A DNA stretch of 64,000 nt from Planctomycetota bacterium. Its GTDB lineage: Bacteria > Planctomycetota > Planctomycetia > Isosphaerales > Isosphaeraceae. The notes beneath the pieces are model-generated. The model was not told the DNA's origin. It worked only from the letters and a program-made list of their open reading frames with translations, and did no database searches. Position numbers and translations under genes: made by a program. Shown piece by piece: positions 43,531-52,755 of this stretch; the stretch's first letter is position 1, and each line of letters starts with the position of its first letter. The stretch is taken from contig JAJYWB010000001.1 in assembly GCA_021791715.1 (NCBI GenBank), positions 1 through 64,000 of the forward strand, written 5' to 3'.

Positions 43531-44085
43531 ATGCGACGAATCGCCTTGGTCGCGGCGACTCTCGCCGCGATCGCGCCGACCGGTTGTTCCACGGTTCAGC
43601 ACATTCAGTTTCCACGATCGGAGACGATCGCCACCAACGCGGGGAACGTCTCGTACTCGCTAGGTAAAGCTGTTCAAGTGTTTAAACAACCCGAAGATAA
43701 GGTTGAAGACGCCGTTCTCAAGGCGATGGCCGATTTCAAGGTGACCTCGATCCGCAAACTCTACGACGACCGAGGCAGGTCGATCGAAGGGAAAACGGGC
43801 GACGGACGGACGACGACCGTGCTGATCCAGGCTCTCGGCGACTCGTCGAAAGTGAGCACGCATGTCGGGTTACCCTTCGTCGGCGACGAAGCCTTCTCGC
43901 TCGCGCTCATGGGAAGCATCGGCGAACACCTCGGCGTCAAAACCGCCGAAGCCGTCACCGACAAAATTCAGACGATCGAGAAACGACACAAGTGGTTCTC
44001 GCGCGAGGCCGTTCCCGACGACGTGATGTTCCACGATAAATCGGTCGAATCGAATTATCACGACACCCCGGGCGGATTGCCTTGA
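43531..44085 (+). CDS. Putative lipoprotein (DUF3568-like)
   Basis: A 184-residue protein with a lipoprotein signal: MRRIALVAATLAAIAPTGC, Cys near residue 19. The mature part (VSYSLGKAVQVFKQPEDKVE, AVLKAMADFKVTS, GKTGDGRTTTVLIQALGDSS) resembles small DUF3568-type periplasmic proteins. The last codons run into the first unit of a 48-bp hairpin repeat. GGAG precedes the ATG. Confidence 0.75.
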   Translation: MRRIALVAATLAAIAPTGCSTVQHIQFPRSETIATNAGNVSYSLGKAVQVFKQPEDKVEDAVLKAMADFKVTSIRKLYDDRGRSIEGKTGDGRTTTVLIQALGDSSKVSTHVGLPFVGDEAFSLALMGSIGEHLGVKTAEAVTDKIQTIEKRHKWFSREAVPDDVMFHDKSVESNYHDTPGGLP

Positions 44086-44190
44086 TCCGCCATATATGCT
44101 CGAAGATCACAACCCCCGGGCGGATCGCCTTGATCCGCCAAAATTCCTCGAAGATCACAAGCCCCGGGCGGATCGCCTTGATCCGCCGAT
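44070..44190. repeat. 48-bp direct repeat of a hairpin, three copies
   Basis: GGGCGGAT(C/T)GCCTTGATCCGCC starts at 44070, 44118 and 44166, exactly 48 bases apart, with TCGAAGATCACAA between copies. GGCGGATC and GATCCGCC pair across a five-base loop. The first copy overlaps the lipoprotein stop, so the set may act as a transcript end or mRNA-stabilising structure. Confidence 0.8.
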
Positions 44191-44329
44191 CACACGCGTC
44201 CGCAACACCCTACGCGGTTGCTCCGGTTCCTACGAACAATCGAATACTCCCCGAAACCCTCGGGGAGCGTCTCGTCTCATGAGAATTCACGGACACATCA
44301 ATCTCGCGAACGATTTTAGATCTCCGGCA

Positions 44330-44414
44330 ATTCGAGTTCGCGGACGATTCGAGTTCGCGGAGGATTTCAGATCGCGGACGATTCCAGATCGAGGATGATT
44401 CCAGATCGCGGACG
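44330..44414. repeat. 17-bp tandem repeat, five units
   Basis: Five diverged units of ATTCGAGTTCGCGGACG run without spacers. The region 44191-44329 before it holds no gene. Confidence 0.75.
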
Positions 44415-45192
44415 CTACAATACCGCCGAGTTCTCGGTCGCCGAATCGGCCTCTCGGCTTGAAATTGATAATAAAACCGCGATCGATCGCGTAAGATTCA
44501 ATCGAAGGAAAAACAAAACGCTTCCAAAATAGAACGGTTTGTCGTCGAATCGAAAATCAATTCGATCTCATTCGTTTAAGCGAGTCAACCAAAAATAAGC
44601 GGCCGATTAGACTCAACAATAAACTTCCTGTTTAGGTGTTGAATCGTCGGCCGCTCAAACCGCCCGCTCGAACGTCGTGATCGATCTCCCGATTCGAAGT
44701 TCGAGCGCAAGACCGAATCCCATGCGATATCCTTCTCGATGAAATTCGATCTTTTTTATGTCAAACGTCTCCGGCGGAGCGATAAGCTCCGTGGCGACGA
44801 TAACCTAGGTAAGAATGAGAGCGCAGGTCGAAGGTAATCCGCAAGATTCCGCAGCGAGCCGTCTTCCTTGGCTCACGTCGGCGATGACGGGCTCAGATTA
44901 ACCCCTCGTTTGAGCCGAGTCAACCCTGTTTCTCTCCGAATTCGCGGAATAATCGACGTTTCGATCGAACGAACAAAACCGCTCAAAACCGCGCCTTCGA
45001 AGATCGCATGATGTTCGGCCCGATTCGCGCTTCGGCGAAAGACTCGATCGAACCCGCGCCGACTTCGCACCCATGATGAGAAGACTGTAGCATATTTTAT
45101 TGTTCATATGAAATTGTGATTGTAAACTCGACCAGCTATGCCGGCATATCCGTATTGCTTTCGAGCGGTCCAACAGAGCGAGAAGGTTCCGT
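44415..45192. other. Gene-free stretch with one long imperfect hairpin
   Basis: No convincing gene on either strand. At 44598-44654 GCGGCCGA and TCGGCCGC close a hairpin whose inner arms (CAACAATAAAC, GTTTAGGTGTTG) also pair almost fully, a stem of over 20 pairs. It may be an old transposon-end relic or a structured RNA. Confidence 0.5.
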
Positions 45193-45705
45193 TCACGGCG
45201 CCGACGCCAATTTGGCGAGAGCCGCGACCGTGTTCATATTCCGCACCGTGCCCGACTCGGCGCCTCGAATGCGCAGTCGAGAGTCGGCCATACCCTCGCC
45301 ATAGAAGATAAAGATCTCGCGCACGCCCAACATCAGCTTCTCGGATTTCTGTCCGACGACGTGATCGAGAATATCGGCGGCGAGCGGTTCATCGACGAAG
45401 AGCGCCGCGGTTCGATTGCCTGCTTGTTCCGCGAACGGATTACGCCGCACGACGTCCGCCATTTCCCCCGCCGTTCTGATCAACGTGATCACAGGCTTGC
45501 CGGCGTATGCGAGCAAGCGGGCGTTCAGAACCGTTTTGACCTCGTCCTCCGAGAGACCGCTACGAAACACGACGTTCCCCGACGCGAGATACGTTTGAAC
45601 GCGTTCAAACCCAAGTTCTTGGCAAATCGCCTTCAAGTCGGCCATCGGCATTTTGCCCGTTCCGCCCACGTTCACGGCGCGTAACAGAGCGATATAAGAT
45701 TCCAT
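45193..45705 (-). CDS. DUF1697 family protein
   Basis: A 170-residue protein with the family start YIALLRAVNVGGTGKMPMAD, then LGFERVQTYLASGNVVFRS, RNPFAEQ and the C-terminal RNMNTVAALAKLA. DUF1697 proteins have no assigned role. ATG at 45705. The DUF3224 gene lies 35 bases upstream on the same strand, so the two may be cotranscribed. Confidence 0.92.
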   Translation of the reverse strand: MESYIALLRAVNVGGTGKMPMADLKAICQELGFERVQTYLASGNVVFRSGLSEDEVKTVLNARLLAYAGKPVITLIRTAGEMADVVRRNPFAEQAGNRTAALFVDEPLAADILDHVVGQKSEKLMLGVREIFIFYGEGMADSRLRIRGAESGTVRNMNTVAALAKLASAP

Positions 45706-45740
45706 CGATTGTTCTTCCTCGATTTCGGCGAAATCGCGTT

Positions 45741-46148
45741 TCAGTCGGAATCCGCCGATTCATAATCAAACTGATAAGAATGTTTGCCGTCGATGATGAC
45801 GATCGTCATCGTTCCGCTAAGTCCTTCGAGTTCTTCGGTTCCGGAATCGGGAACGACGGTGATCGATTGTTCGGGAACTCCGCGTGTCATGATTGAACCG
45901 TGTTGAAGGACGAAGCTTCCCTTGCGACCTTTGAGCGAGCCCGTCACGGATTCGATTGCGACATAGCCCGCCGACCCCTTGATGGAGCTACGGAATGCGA
46001 GCATTTCGCCGCGGCCGGCCGCGACCAGATCGCCCTGGTAGGTCTTATCGATCGACATCCGTATAAGACCGGTCGTCCCTGCGAGCTCGCAAAGCGGCTC
46101 GGGTTGTAATTTGACCTCGAACGGTCCCGTCGCCTGAGATTTCGGCAC
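45741..46148 (-). CDS. DUF3224 family protein
   Basis: A 135-residue beta-rich protein: SIDKTYQGDLVAAGRGEML, GSAGYVAIESVTGSLKGRKG, SFVLQHGSIMTRGVPEQSIT and VVPDSGTEELEGLSGTMTI, the full DUF3224 (allene-oxide-cyclase-like barrel) pattern. Function unknown. It separates the CRISPR operon from the general genes. Confidence 0.9.
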   Translation of the reverse strand: MPKSQATGPFEVKLQPEPLCELAGTTGLIRMSIDKTYQGDLVAAGRGEMLAFRSSIKGSAGYVAIESVTGSLKGRKGSFVLQHGSIMTRGVPEQSITVVPDSGTEELEGLSGTMTIVIIDGKHSYQFDYESADSD

Positions 46149-46283
46149 GTTTCGCCTCTTGTGGAAAGGGGTAATGAGATCTTACCGGTTGAAATTCGAT
46201 TGAGAGTTCATGAAAGAGTAGTATCGGTTTAAAATTCTCATCGCCGAGTGACGTGTGAAGCGATTGGGTTGAGTGAATCGTAT

Positions 46284-46562
46284 TTACTCCGATGTTCGGG
46301 CCGGGATATCGACGACTTGTCCTTCTTTCCAGTTCGGGTGGTGCGATGCGACGACTACGGCGCCGAGTCGAGGATCGAAGACCGCGACGGCGCCCGCGGG
46401 CGAGCCATGGAGTCGATGAAACGCCATTCCGTACCTCCAAATCGGTGCGCGGCCCTCGACGACGATCAGCGCACCTCGAGGAATGTCCGGCAAGGGTGGT
46501 AGCGGCTCGTCGGGAGTGATGGGGTGATCGACGCCGATGGAGTAGAAGACGATTTTGTACAT
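46284..46562 (-). CDS. csx3: Csx3/Crn3-type ring nuclease
   Basis: A 92-residue protein. RGALIVVEGRAPIWRYGMAF, then AVAVFDPRLGAVVVASHHP and GQVVD match the Csx3 fold of archaeal members (GRGPIWL, YDPRLGAVVV, EGDVID). Candidate catalytic residues are His52, Asp63 and Arg65. Csx3 (Crn3) cleaves the cyclic oligoadenylate messenger made by Cas10 and so turns the response off. Its ATG shares one base with the CARF gene stop (TAATG), so the activator and the off-switch are translated together. It is the last gene of the Cmr operon. Confidence 0.85.
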   Translation of the reverse strand: MYKIVFYSIGVDHPITPDEPLPPLPDIPRGALIVVEGRAPIWRYGMAFHRLHGSPAGAVAVFDPRLGAVVVASHHPNWKEGQVVDIPARTSE

Positions 46563-47680
46563 TAATGTAATCCCTCACATATATCGTCAAGAACTAATTG
46601 TTTATCATCAAAATGAGCGAAAATACGCCAAGCGCCGTCATTAGACCAAGCGTCGCACTCGTGTGTTGATGGAGGTTTTGGGTTTCCCTTCAACTGCTTA
46701 AAATCGAGACGATTGAGGTTTTTATTAGTTCTGAGATAATACGCCAAATCGTCGATTCTCTCATTGAGTTTCATAATCCGGTTCTTTGATAAGGAATTTG
46801 CGGATTTCATGAAATTTTCAGAATAATGGATGCAATTCGTCGGAGGTTCGAGAAGTTTTTCACTGTAGATGCATTTGCGCAAACGTTCCCAAACGAGATT
46901 TCCCCAAGGTGATAGTTCTGCTTCGTCGTTGAGTTGATAAAAGAAAGCTTCGTGAATGCCCTTCACTTCGCTTAATTTGCAAGTGGTACCCCGAGGATAT
47001 AATTTGCGAAAGAGATTGGTGTGTTGTTTGACGACGTTCAGCATGCCATTGTCGATATCGACAGGTATGCGTGGGATACGCAAAAGTTCTTGACTAGACT
47101 CGAAGATGTAGACAATTTCATCTGCATAGAACATGCCCAACGTCTGCATCCATCCCTGAATGCTTTTGAATCCGCCTGTTAGATTAAAGACAATATGATA
47201 TTTGGATTCGTGATAACCGGGAAAAGTTTTTTCGCTCCAATTGATTAGTTCGATGATACTTCCCTGAAAATTTTGGAGCGTATCTGTACGAAGATTGGGG
47301 AAAGTTATCCTTTCTACGTTTAGATTGCGAGACCGTAAGAACTCTTCGAGAATCTGGGCAGTTTGGACACCAAGATAAGTGTCGGTGTGAATTAAGAAGT
47401 GCTGGTCTTGGGGTCTGCTCGAAAGCTGGTCTTCATAATATGCGAATAAACCGTTTAATTCTGCGCTCAGTTCCTTGATCAATAATGTTTCCGCATTAAT
47501 TAGCCTCGACTTGCATTCGGCAATCCTGGCATCGATGACATTTTTCTGATCCAAAGAAAGATCATCTGCTGCGAAGTTGGCTTTATTTCGCAATAAAGAT
47601 TGAGTATTTTTATCGGCTTTATTGGTCAGGAGACTCGTACCGCAGGTAGAGATCATCAAGATTGGTTTGCGTTGAGACAT
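46562..47680 (-). CDS. CARF protein with RelE-like C-terminus (Cami1-like)
   Basis: A 372-residue protein. The N-terminal CARF domain (about 1-190) shows ILMISTCGTSLLTNKADK, LIHTDTYLGVQTAQILEEFL and HIVFNLTGGFKSIQGWMQTL, the ligand-pocket loops of Csm6/TIGR02619 proteins. A helical middle follows. The last 70 residues (RLDFKQLKGNPKPPSTHECD and AWRIFAHFDDKQLVLDDICE, ending LH) read like a RelE mRNA interferase. This matches the CARF-RelE effector Cami1, which cuts mRNA on ribosomes when cyclic oligoadenylate binds. The RelE reading is less certain than CARF; a HEPN RxxxxH motif is not seen. GAGGGA precedes the ATG. Codon use is more A+T-rich than cmr3-cmr6. Confidence 0.7.
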   Translation of the reverse strand: MSQRKPILMISTCGTSLLTNKADKNTQSLLRNKANFAADDLSLDQKNVIDARIAECKSRLINAETLLIKELSAELNGLFAYYEDQLSSRPQDQHFLIHTDTYLGVQTAQILEEFLRSRNLNVERITFPNLRTDTLQNFQGSIIELINWSEKTFPGYHESKYHIVFNLTGGFKSIQGWMQTLGMFYADEIVYIFESSQELLRIPRIPVDIDNGMLNVVKQHTNLFRKLYPRGTTCKLSEVKGIHEAFFYQLNDEAELSPWGNLVWERLRKCIYSEKLLEPPTNCIHYSENFMKSANSLSKNRIMKLNERIDDLAYYLRTNKNLNRLDFKQLKGNPKPPSTHECDAWSNDGAWRIFAHFDDKQLVLDDICEGLH

Positions 47681-47690
47681 TGAATTTCCC

Positions 47691-48716
47691 TCATTTCTTT
47701 GCCGGTATCGGCCATTTGAATGACACTTTGTCGACATTGATATAGGCGAGATTCAACTTTACTACATCTCCGGCTTTGGCATCAATCGGAATCAGATTGC
47801 TATTTTGGATTTCTCCAATTTGCGAATGTCCTTGGATCTGAGCACGCCACAGGCCTTTTTTGGTCTTCTCGTTCAGAAGAACGGCATCGACGGATTCTCC
47901 AGATTTACCATTGAATGGTGCAGGAGGCGGCGGGGGTGGTGGCGATTGAAGTCGCCCATACCCACTGCTCGTTTTGCCCCCGACACCCCAGTCGAATAAA
48001 GCGTTCCTAAGTATATCCATGGCAAGATTCGTCCACGCTATCGCCTCCTTGTGTTCAGGTCCGTGCCACGATACGGAAATGAGGAATCTACCCGCGACCG
48101 AAAGGAACGGAACGGGAATCGGACTGTCGAAATCTGTCGGAGGTTCGGGGTTTTCGACTTTATTCCAACCTGAATGATGCGGAGTCATCACGTCGAGTTT
48201 AAGCGGTTCCTCTTCGGATCCAGGAACGTACCAGGAGTCGTGAAACACGATGCAGCCGCTGTCGTCGGTCTTACCAAAAAGAAGTTGATGATATAATCCG
48301 CTTTTCCTAAATTTTTCATCCGATGGTCCCCAAGCTTGATCACAGTAGTGTGCCGCCAAACCCTTGAGCGCCGAGCCGGGAATGATCGGCATACCGTAGG
48401 TGTGATGCAGGCGAATCCCCGTTTCTAGGACGTTTTCCGAGCCGAGGCCGACGATCAATCGGCCTTGTGTGGCAAGTTCAATCGGCGCCGGTTCGCTCGG
48501 TAGCGACGCCTTCCATCGGTCGAACGCACATCGATATAAATCCTGAACATCCTGATGGATCGCCGCATTGATCGCCGCCAACATAATTGCCCGCTTCTCT
48601 TCAGGATTCCCCCCGTCTCCCGTGGCGTTCTCACAGAGGTAACGCTGAAGCAGAAGGCCGGGATGCCGGCCACTCTTTCCTCGACGATCGCTCAAATCGA
48701 TAATGGCTTTTCGCAT
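47691..48716 (-). CDS. cmr6: Cmr6, type III-B RAMP protein
   Basis: A 341-residue Cas7-like subunit that caps the Cmr filament. ETGIRLHHTYGMPIIPGSAL, KGLAAHYCDQAWG, VFHDSWYVPG, DVMTPHHSGW and the glycine-rich end GVGGKTSSGYGRL are the family blocks. A Pro run (QSPPPPPPPAP) links to a small C-terminal OB-like piece (GLWRAQIQGHSQIG) that many Cmr6 proteins lack. The start overlaps the cmr5 stop (ATGA at 48713-48718). Confidence 0.92.
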   Translation of the reverse strand: MRKAIIDLSDRRGKSGRHPGLLLQRYLCENATGDGGNPEEKRAIMLAAINAAIHQDVQDLYRCAFDRWKASLPSEPAPIELATQGRLIVGLGSENVLETGIRLHHTYGMPIIPGSALKGLAAHYCDQAWGPSDEKFRKSGLYHQLLFGKTDDSGCIVFHDSWYVPGSEEEPLKLDVMTPHHSGWNKVENPEPPTDFDSPIPVPFLSVAGRFLISVSWHGPEHKEAIAWTNLAMDILRNALFDWGVGGKTSSGYGRLQSPPPPPPPAPFNGKSGESVDAVLLNEKTKKGLWRAQIQGHSQIGEIQNSNLIPIDAKAGDVVKLNLAYINVDKVSFKWPIPAKK

Positions 48717-49072
48717 CAAATCGTCTCCTCGGCGGCCTCGACATATCGTTTCAGCCAACTCGCCGCGTTGATCGCGTCACGACTCAGGCGAATATAGACG
48801 CCGAGTTCAGCCGTGCGCGCCGCTTGGTCAAGAGAATTCGCATCTTTCAACTCATCGTGGCCGGCGGCATTGAGCACGAATGCGAGATTTCCAATATAAT
48901 CGTGTTCGCTCTTAGCCAGCGCGAACGCTACGGATTGAGCAAGCCCACACGTATGAATAAGCGCAGGGAACTTCTTAGCGAAGCTAACATATTCTTTGTT
49001 CAGCATTCCTTGCCGAGAGAGAGTATCGTACGCAGCTTGCGCCAGCTTCTGGCTTCTGGTGTGAATGCTCAT
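48716..49072 (-). CDS. cmr5: Cmr5, type III-B small subunit
   Basis: A 118-residue all-helical protein (TRSQKLAQAAYDTLSRQ, KKFPALIHTCGLAQSVAFAL, SRDAINAASWLKRYVEAAEE), the Cmr5 pattern. It forms the inner filament of the complex along the guide-target duplex. It overlaps cmr4 by 4 bases and cmr6 by 3. Confidence 0.9.
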   Translation of the reverse strand: MSIHTRSQKLAQAAYDTLSRQGMLNKEYVSFAKKFPALIHTCGLAQSVAFALAKSEHDYIGNLAFVLNAAGHDELKDANSLDQAARTAELGVYIRLSRDAINAASWLKRYVEAAEETI

Positions 49073-49959
49073 TCCTTCATCTCCGTGAACACGCAGCGCA
49101 CCTGACCGCGACCGACGGTCGCCTTGCCGCCGATTTGAAGAGTCAGATCTTTGCAGGTGAAATTCTTGATGAGATCATCCGCCTTGATCTCCGTTCCGTC
49201 TCGTCCGTACACGCGATCACGATGAATGAGGCCCATAAGAATCGTCTCCGCCGGAAGCGATTCCTCGGTCCAAAGCGCACCTTTGGCGACGGTCTTGGTG
49301 TCGTCGTCGATCCGCACTCGAGTATGAACCTCGGTACCGGTCTCGCAGAGGAAGTTAAAAGCATCATCGGGTAGGATGACAAAACGCTTCTTGAAATGAT
49401 CACGCCACGAATTGTCGAAGACATTCTCACCGATCCAATTCGCCCATTTCGCAGCGGTCCGACACTTCTGAGCCGTAAAGTCGAGGTCTTCGAGATAGAT
49501 TTTTCCAGATTCGAAGATCACTGATTCGTCGGAGTGATGTGCCTTTCCCTCCTTGATCATAGGCGGCGCTTCTGGAACATCCGAGAACTCGGCCAGAGTA
49601 AGGGAACGATGAAGCATTTGCAAAACCAATGGAGACGTGGCCCACGCGAATGTGCCGCGAAAACTTCGTACGGGTAGGCAGACGATCTTGGCGTCGGTCG
49701 GGATCAACGCGCCGGCGTTCGAGTTGTTGTCGTCTCCCGCGATCCCGAACGCGGCTCGTAGCATCGGGTCTTTATTTCTTTTATCTGAGGTCGCCCTAAA
49801 ATGATCAGCCCACACTCCCTTGAAAGCCGATCCACGGATGATCGGCCAGCCGGTCACCCCGTCGCGATCGATCGGCAGGTCGATATAGCCGACTCCGCGA
49901 CCCACTCCCGCGTGAGTCGGACTGAGCGTGTGTAACCAGTAGATGCAAGTTTTGGTCAT
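49069..49959 (-). CDS. cmr4: Cmr4, backbone RAMP with target-RNA cleavage site
   Basis: A 296-residue Cas7-like subunit: YWLHTLSPTHAGVGRGVGYI, DLPIDRDGVTGWPIIRGSAF, KGVWADHF and the C-terminal LQIGGKATVGRGQVRCVF. The aspartate in DLPIDRDG is at the position of the cleaving residue of other Cmr4 proteins, so target RNA slicing is expected. One base separates it from cmr3. Confidence 0.93.
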   Translation of the reverse strand: MTKTCIYWLHTLSPTHAGVGRGVGYIDLPIDRDGVTGWPIIRGSAFKGVWADHFRATSDKRNKDPMLRAAFGIAGDDNNSNAGALIPTDAKIVCLPVRSFRGTFAWATSPLVLQMLHRSLTLAEFSDVPEAPPMIKEGKAHHSDESVIFESGKIYLEDLDFTAQKCRTAAKWANWIGENVFDNSWRDHFKKRFVILPDDAFNFLCETGTEVHTRVRIDDDTKTVAKGALWTEESLPAETILMGLIHRDRVYGRDGTEIKADDLIKNFTCKDLTLQIGGKATVGRGQVRCVFTEMKE

Positions 49960-49960
49960 A

Positions 49961-51100
49961 TTACCACGTCCCCCAAACGGCTAAGCCGAAGCCGTCACGT
50001 TGTTCTTGATCGTCATCGCTAACCGATTCGAGCCACATTTCGGCGAGTTTCTCGCCGTCGCCTTTCTTGACTTCGAAGAAGTAAACACTTCCGGCGGGAA
50101 CCATTCGGCGTATCGCTTTAGGCCCGCGAGGCGGCGCGAGCGACCATCCGGAAACCGCATTCCAGCGGCCGATCGTTGCGCCGATGAGTTTGAGACTAAA
50201 ACCTTTCAACGGTCCATTATCCAAATCGGGCTTCCAGCCCTGCTTAAAGATCGCCGGTGTCGCCAAGATCATACGAACCTTTGTCGCATCGGCCATGGTC
50301 GAACGAATCTCCGTCGGACATGTCCAACCGTTGATTTTTTCCGAGGATCGCCGCCAGTGAACGAGCCTACGTTCTCCTCCAAGAGAATGTAATATGTTGA
50401 AATCATCAAACGATTTGAATTCCCCGTTCGTGTTCACCCGCGCGCCGAGTGTAACGTCGGCGAATCGCTCGGTGAATTTCCCTTTCGCATGTGAGGAGAA
50501 CTTGGGCATATGAGAAACATTCAAACCCGTCGTGGAGAAAATCTGTCCTTCCGCCGCGGCGCCGAGCTCGGGGTCGAGTTTCACGTGGTCGCGGAATTCC
50601 TGAACCGGAGAATTGAGGAACGAGCCGTCGAACTGAACGGTCTTTCCGAGAAGCCAATCGATAGACTTATCGATCGGCCACCACGCCGGTATCTCGGCGG
50701 GCTTGAAGTCGTCGACTTCGGCGGGGAGCATCACGGGCATCAAACCTTCGGGCAAGTCGCAGCCGTCCGAATAATCCATATCTGGTGACACACGATGGAT
50801 TTTGACGACCTTCCCATTACCGGATGGTTCGGCGACACAATCGTTCGGAGCGGGAAAATAAAGCTGCTGTTCATGGACCGGAAAGACTCCGGCGACGGCG
50901 ATTCGCATCAATCGTTGCGGCAAGTCGCCCGAGAAATCCTCCGAACCTGTCTTGACAAACGCCGTTCGGAACGACCCGGCGACGACCGACGGCAAAGGCC
51001 AAGGCAAACCCCGCATCCGGTTTCCTTGACCCGCTCCAAACGGCCTGCCGTCTCGAGCGATGAGCGGGTCGAGCGGTGAGAGTTGTAAGATGACTCTCAT
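49961..51100 (-). CDS. cmr3: Cmr3, Cas5-like subunit
   Basis: A 379-residue Cas5-like RAMP that binds the crRNA 5' tag: LSPLDPLIARDGRPFGAGQ, WPLPSVVAGSFRTAF, YFPAPNDCVA, GGERRLVHWRR, ILATPAIFKQGW and the ending RDGFGLAVWGTW. The first ATG overlaps the cas10 stop by 4 bases. Confidence 0.92.
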   Translation of the reverse strand: MRVILQLSPLDPLIARDGRPFGAGQGNRMRGLPWPLPSVVAGSFRTAFVKTGSEDFSGDLPQRLMRIAVAGVFPVHEQQLYFPAPNDCVAEPSGNGKVVKIHRVSPDMDYSDGCDLPEGLMPVMLPAEVDDFKPAEIPAWWPIDKSIDWLLGKTVQFDGSFLNSPVQEFRDHVKLDPELGAAAEGQIFSTTGLNVSHMPKFSSHAKGKFTERFADVTLGARVNTNGEFKSFDDFNILHSLGGERRLVHWRRSSEKINGWTCPTEIRSTMADATKVRMILATPAIFKQGWKPDLDNGPLKGFSLKLIGATIGRWNAVSGWSLAPPRGPKAIRRMVPAGSVYFFEVKKGDGEKLAEMWLESVSDDDQEQRDGFGLAVWGTW

Positions 51101-52755
51101 GCTTCACCCCCAGCCTGTTTCATCGCCACGGCGATCTGTTTGGAGACGAGCAATTCCTCCGCAAACGATAAAAGTTTGTTTGAATCCATATCTGAGATAG
51201 AGTTTTTCAGGACCTCCCGGACCGTGTTTTCGCCGATAGAAGATTTTTTAGCGATCAGACGGTAAAGGTCTTGCTGAATCGCCTCGGCGGATTTGGTCCA
51301 ATTTTCGTAGAGTTTCGCCATCGAACGGAGTTCATACGGCAATTTCGTGGGGATGATCTTCCCATTCATCAACTCAGCGAAATGGATCAAGCGATCATCG
51401 GGGTTTTCGCCCCATTTCGCTCGGATTCGGATCGGAGAGCCCCCTCGTTTGTGCAGATGAACGGCCAATCCATCGCGGTCGGGTTTTTTCGCGGCCTTCT
51501 CCGCCGTACGGCCGTACTCCAGCAGGTCTTCGAGGTTTTCCATGAAATGGCCGATGGCGATCCCGACGGAGAGGGTAGGTGAACCATATCCGTCAAGACG
51601 TTTTCCAAAGTCCTCGTGCAAATCGCGAGAACATTTCAGGCATTGATCGATTGGAAGGAAAGCCAAGACGTCATCCCCGCCCGCATAAACCAAGACGCCG
51701 TTACACTTCGCGACAATCTTTCTCGCTTCGTCCGCGAATTCATCCAAGGCGGTCGAAAAATCACGGTGCTTGTCGGGAGAATCGATTTGCGCAATCGCAG
51801 CTCCGATGCGGTCGCCGTCGGCGACGAGCACGGCGAGATAAGGATTGGGTTCGACTCCTATCGATTTCAAGGCGGCCTTAAGTTCAATCAAATCTTCATT
51901 AGCCAATCCGAGTTCATTCTGAAGATCGGGATGTCGATCCTTGAAGATGACCGTCCCTTCGTACGGGAAGTATTGATAATTCTCCTCTCGGACCGTGTTC
52001 AACCCTTTTACCACTAGTTTTTTACATGCGTCATTGAGTTTTTTTAGATCATTCGAGTTCCGTTTTCGCGCTCCCGATAACCAGGTTTCAGCGGCTACCC
52101 GGGAGACTGAAGGATAGCGGGGAACCGATTCTCCTCGTTCTTTTCCCAATCGTTTTGTGACGCCGACAACATCGAGTTGTTCACCTGGTAACAGGCGAAG
52201 CTTCTTGGTCCATGCCTCCCGATCACCATCCTTGAAGACGGTTTCGCGCCGGCCGTCGAGTGACGACTTCGGAACTCCCGCTCGCCCCTTCGCGGATTGG
52301 AAGTCGCGGCAATTTTTGCGTCCCGCCAGCAGTCTCATGACCTTGCGTCGATCTTCTCTGTAATCCTCGGTACGAGCGACCCAGGCGGCGTAAAATTCGA
52401 TCACATCATCAACCTGGTCGTCCCAAATATCGGTACGGATGAATCCGTTAATCTGTCGGAACGCGTCGTCGGCGAACTCTCTCCATCGACTCTTCGCGAC
52501 TTCCTTGGCCGCCGCGGCGATCTCCTTCGGGTCGCCGCCCGGCAACTCGGCAAGAATCACGTTGGCCACATTCCCTGCATTGGATTTAGCGGGGAAAATG
52601 AGTTTGCCCTTGCGTGATTCGGCTTCAACGGCTTGCGCCACGGTACGGCTGATTTCCGAAAGCAAGTAGGAACCGAACCAGAGATCGCGGGTTCGTCGCG
52701 CCGCGGCGATGAACTCCTGCACCGGCCCGATCGAAATGGCGAGGAGGTGGCTCAT
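51097..52755 (-). CDS. cas10: Cas10/Cmr2 without HD domain, cyclase motif intact
   Basis: A 552-residue large subunit. It begins directly with LLAISIGPVQEFIAAARRTR, the part that follows the HD nuclease in longer Cas10 proteins; no HD dyad is present. The palm domain has AVLVADGDRIGAAI and GGVLVYAGGDDVLAF-type GGDD near residue 357, so cyclic oligoadenylate synthesis should work. Zn-ribbon cysteines are not obvious. The start has a perfect AAGGAGGTGA inside the cmr1 end, spaced 4 bases from ATG, suggesting strong coupled translation. Confidence 0.94.
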   Translation of the reverse strand: MSHLLAISIGPVQEFIAAARRTRDLWFGSYLLSEISRTVAQAVEAESRKGKLIFPAKSNAGNVANVILAELPGGDPKEIAAAAKEVAKSRWREFADDAFRQINGFIRTDIWDDQVDDVIEFYAAWVARTEDYREDRRKVMRLLAGRKNCRDFQSAKGRAGVPKSSLDGRRETVFKDGDREAWTKKLRLLPGEQLDVVGVTKRLGKERGESVPRYPSVSRVAAETWLSGARKRNSNDLKKLNDACKKLVVKGLNTVREENYQYFPYEGTVIFKDRHPDLQNELGLANEDLIELKAALKSIGVEPNPYLAVLVADGDRIGAAIAQIDSPDKHRDFSTALDEFADEARKIVAKCNGVLVYAGGDDVLAFLPIDQCLKCSRDLHEDFGKRLDGYGSPTLSVGIAIGHFMENLEDLLEYGRTAEKAAKKPDRDGLAVHLHKRGGSPIRIRAKWGENPDDRLIHFAELMNGKIIPTKLPYELRSMAKLYENWTKSAEAIQQDLYRLIAKKSSIGENTVREVLKNSISDMDSNKLLSFAEELLVSKQIAVAMKQAGGEA

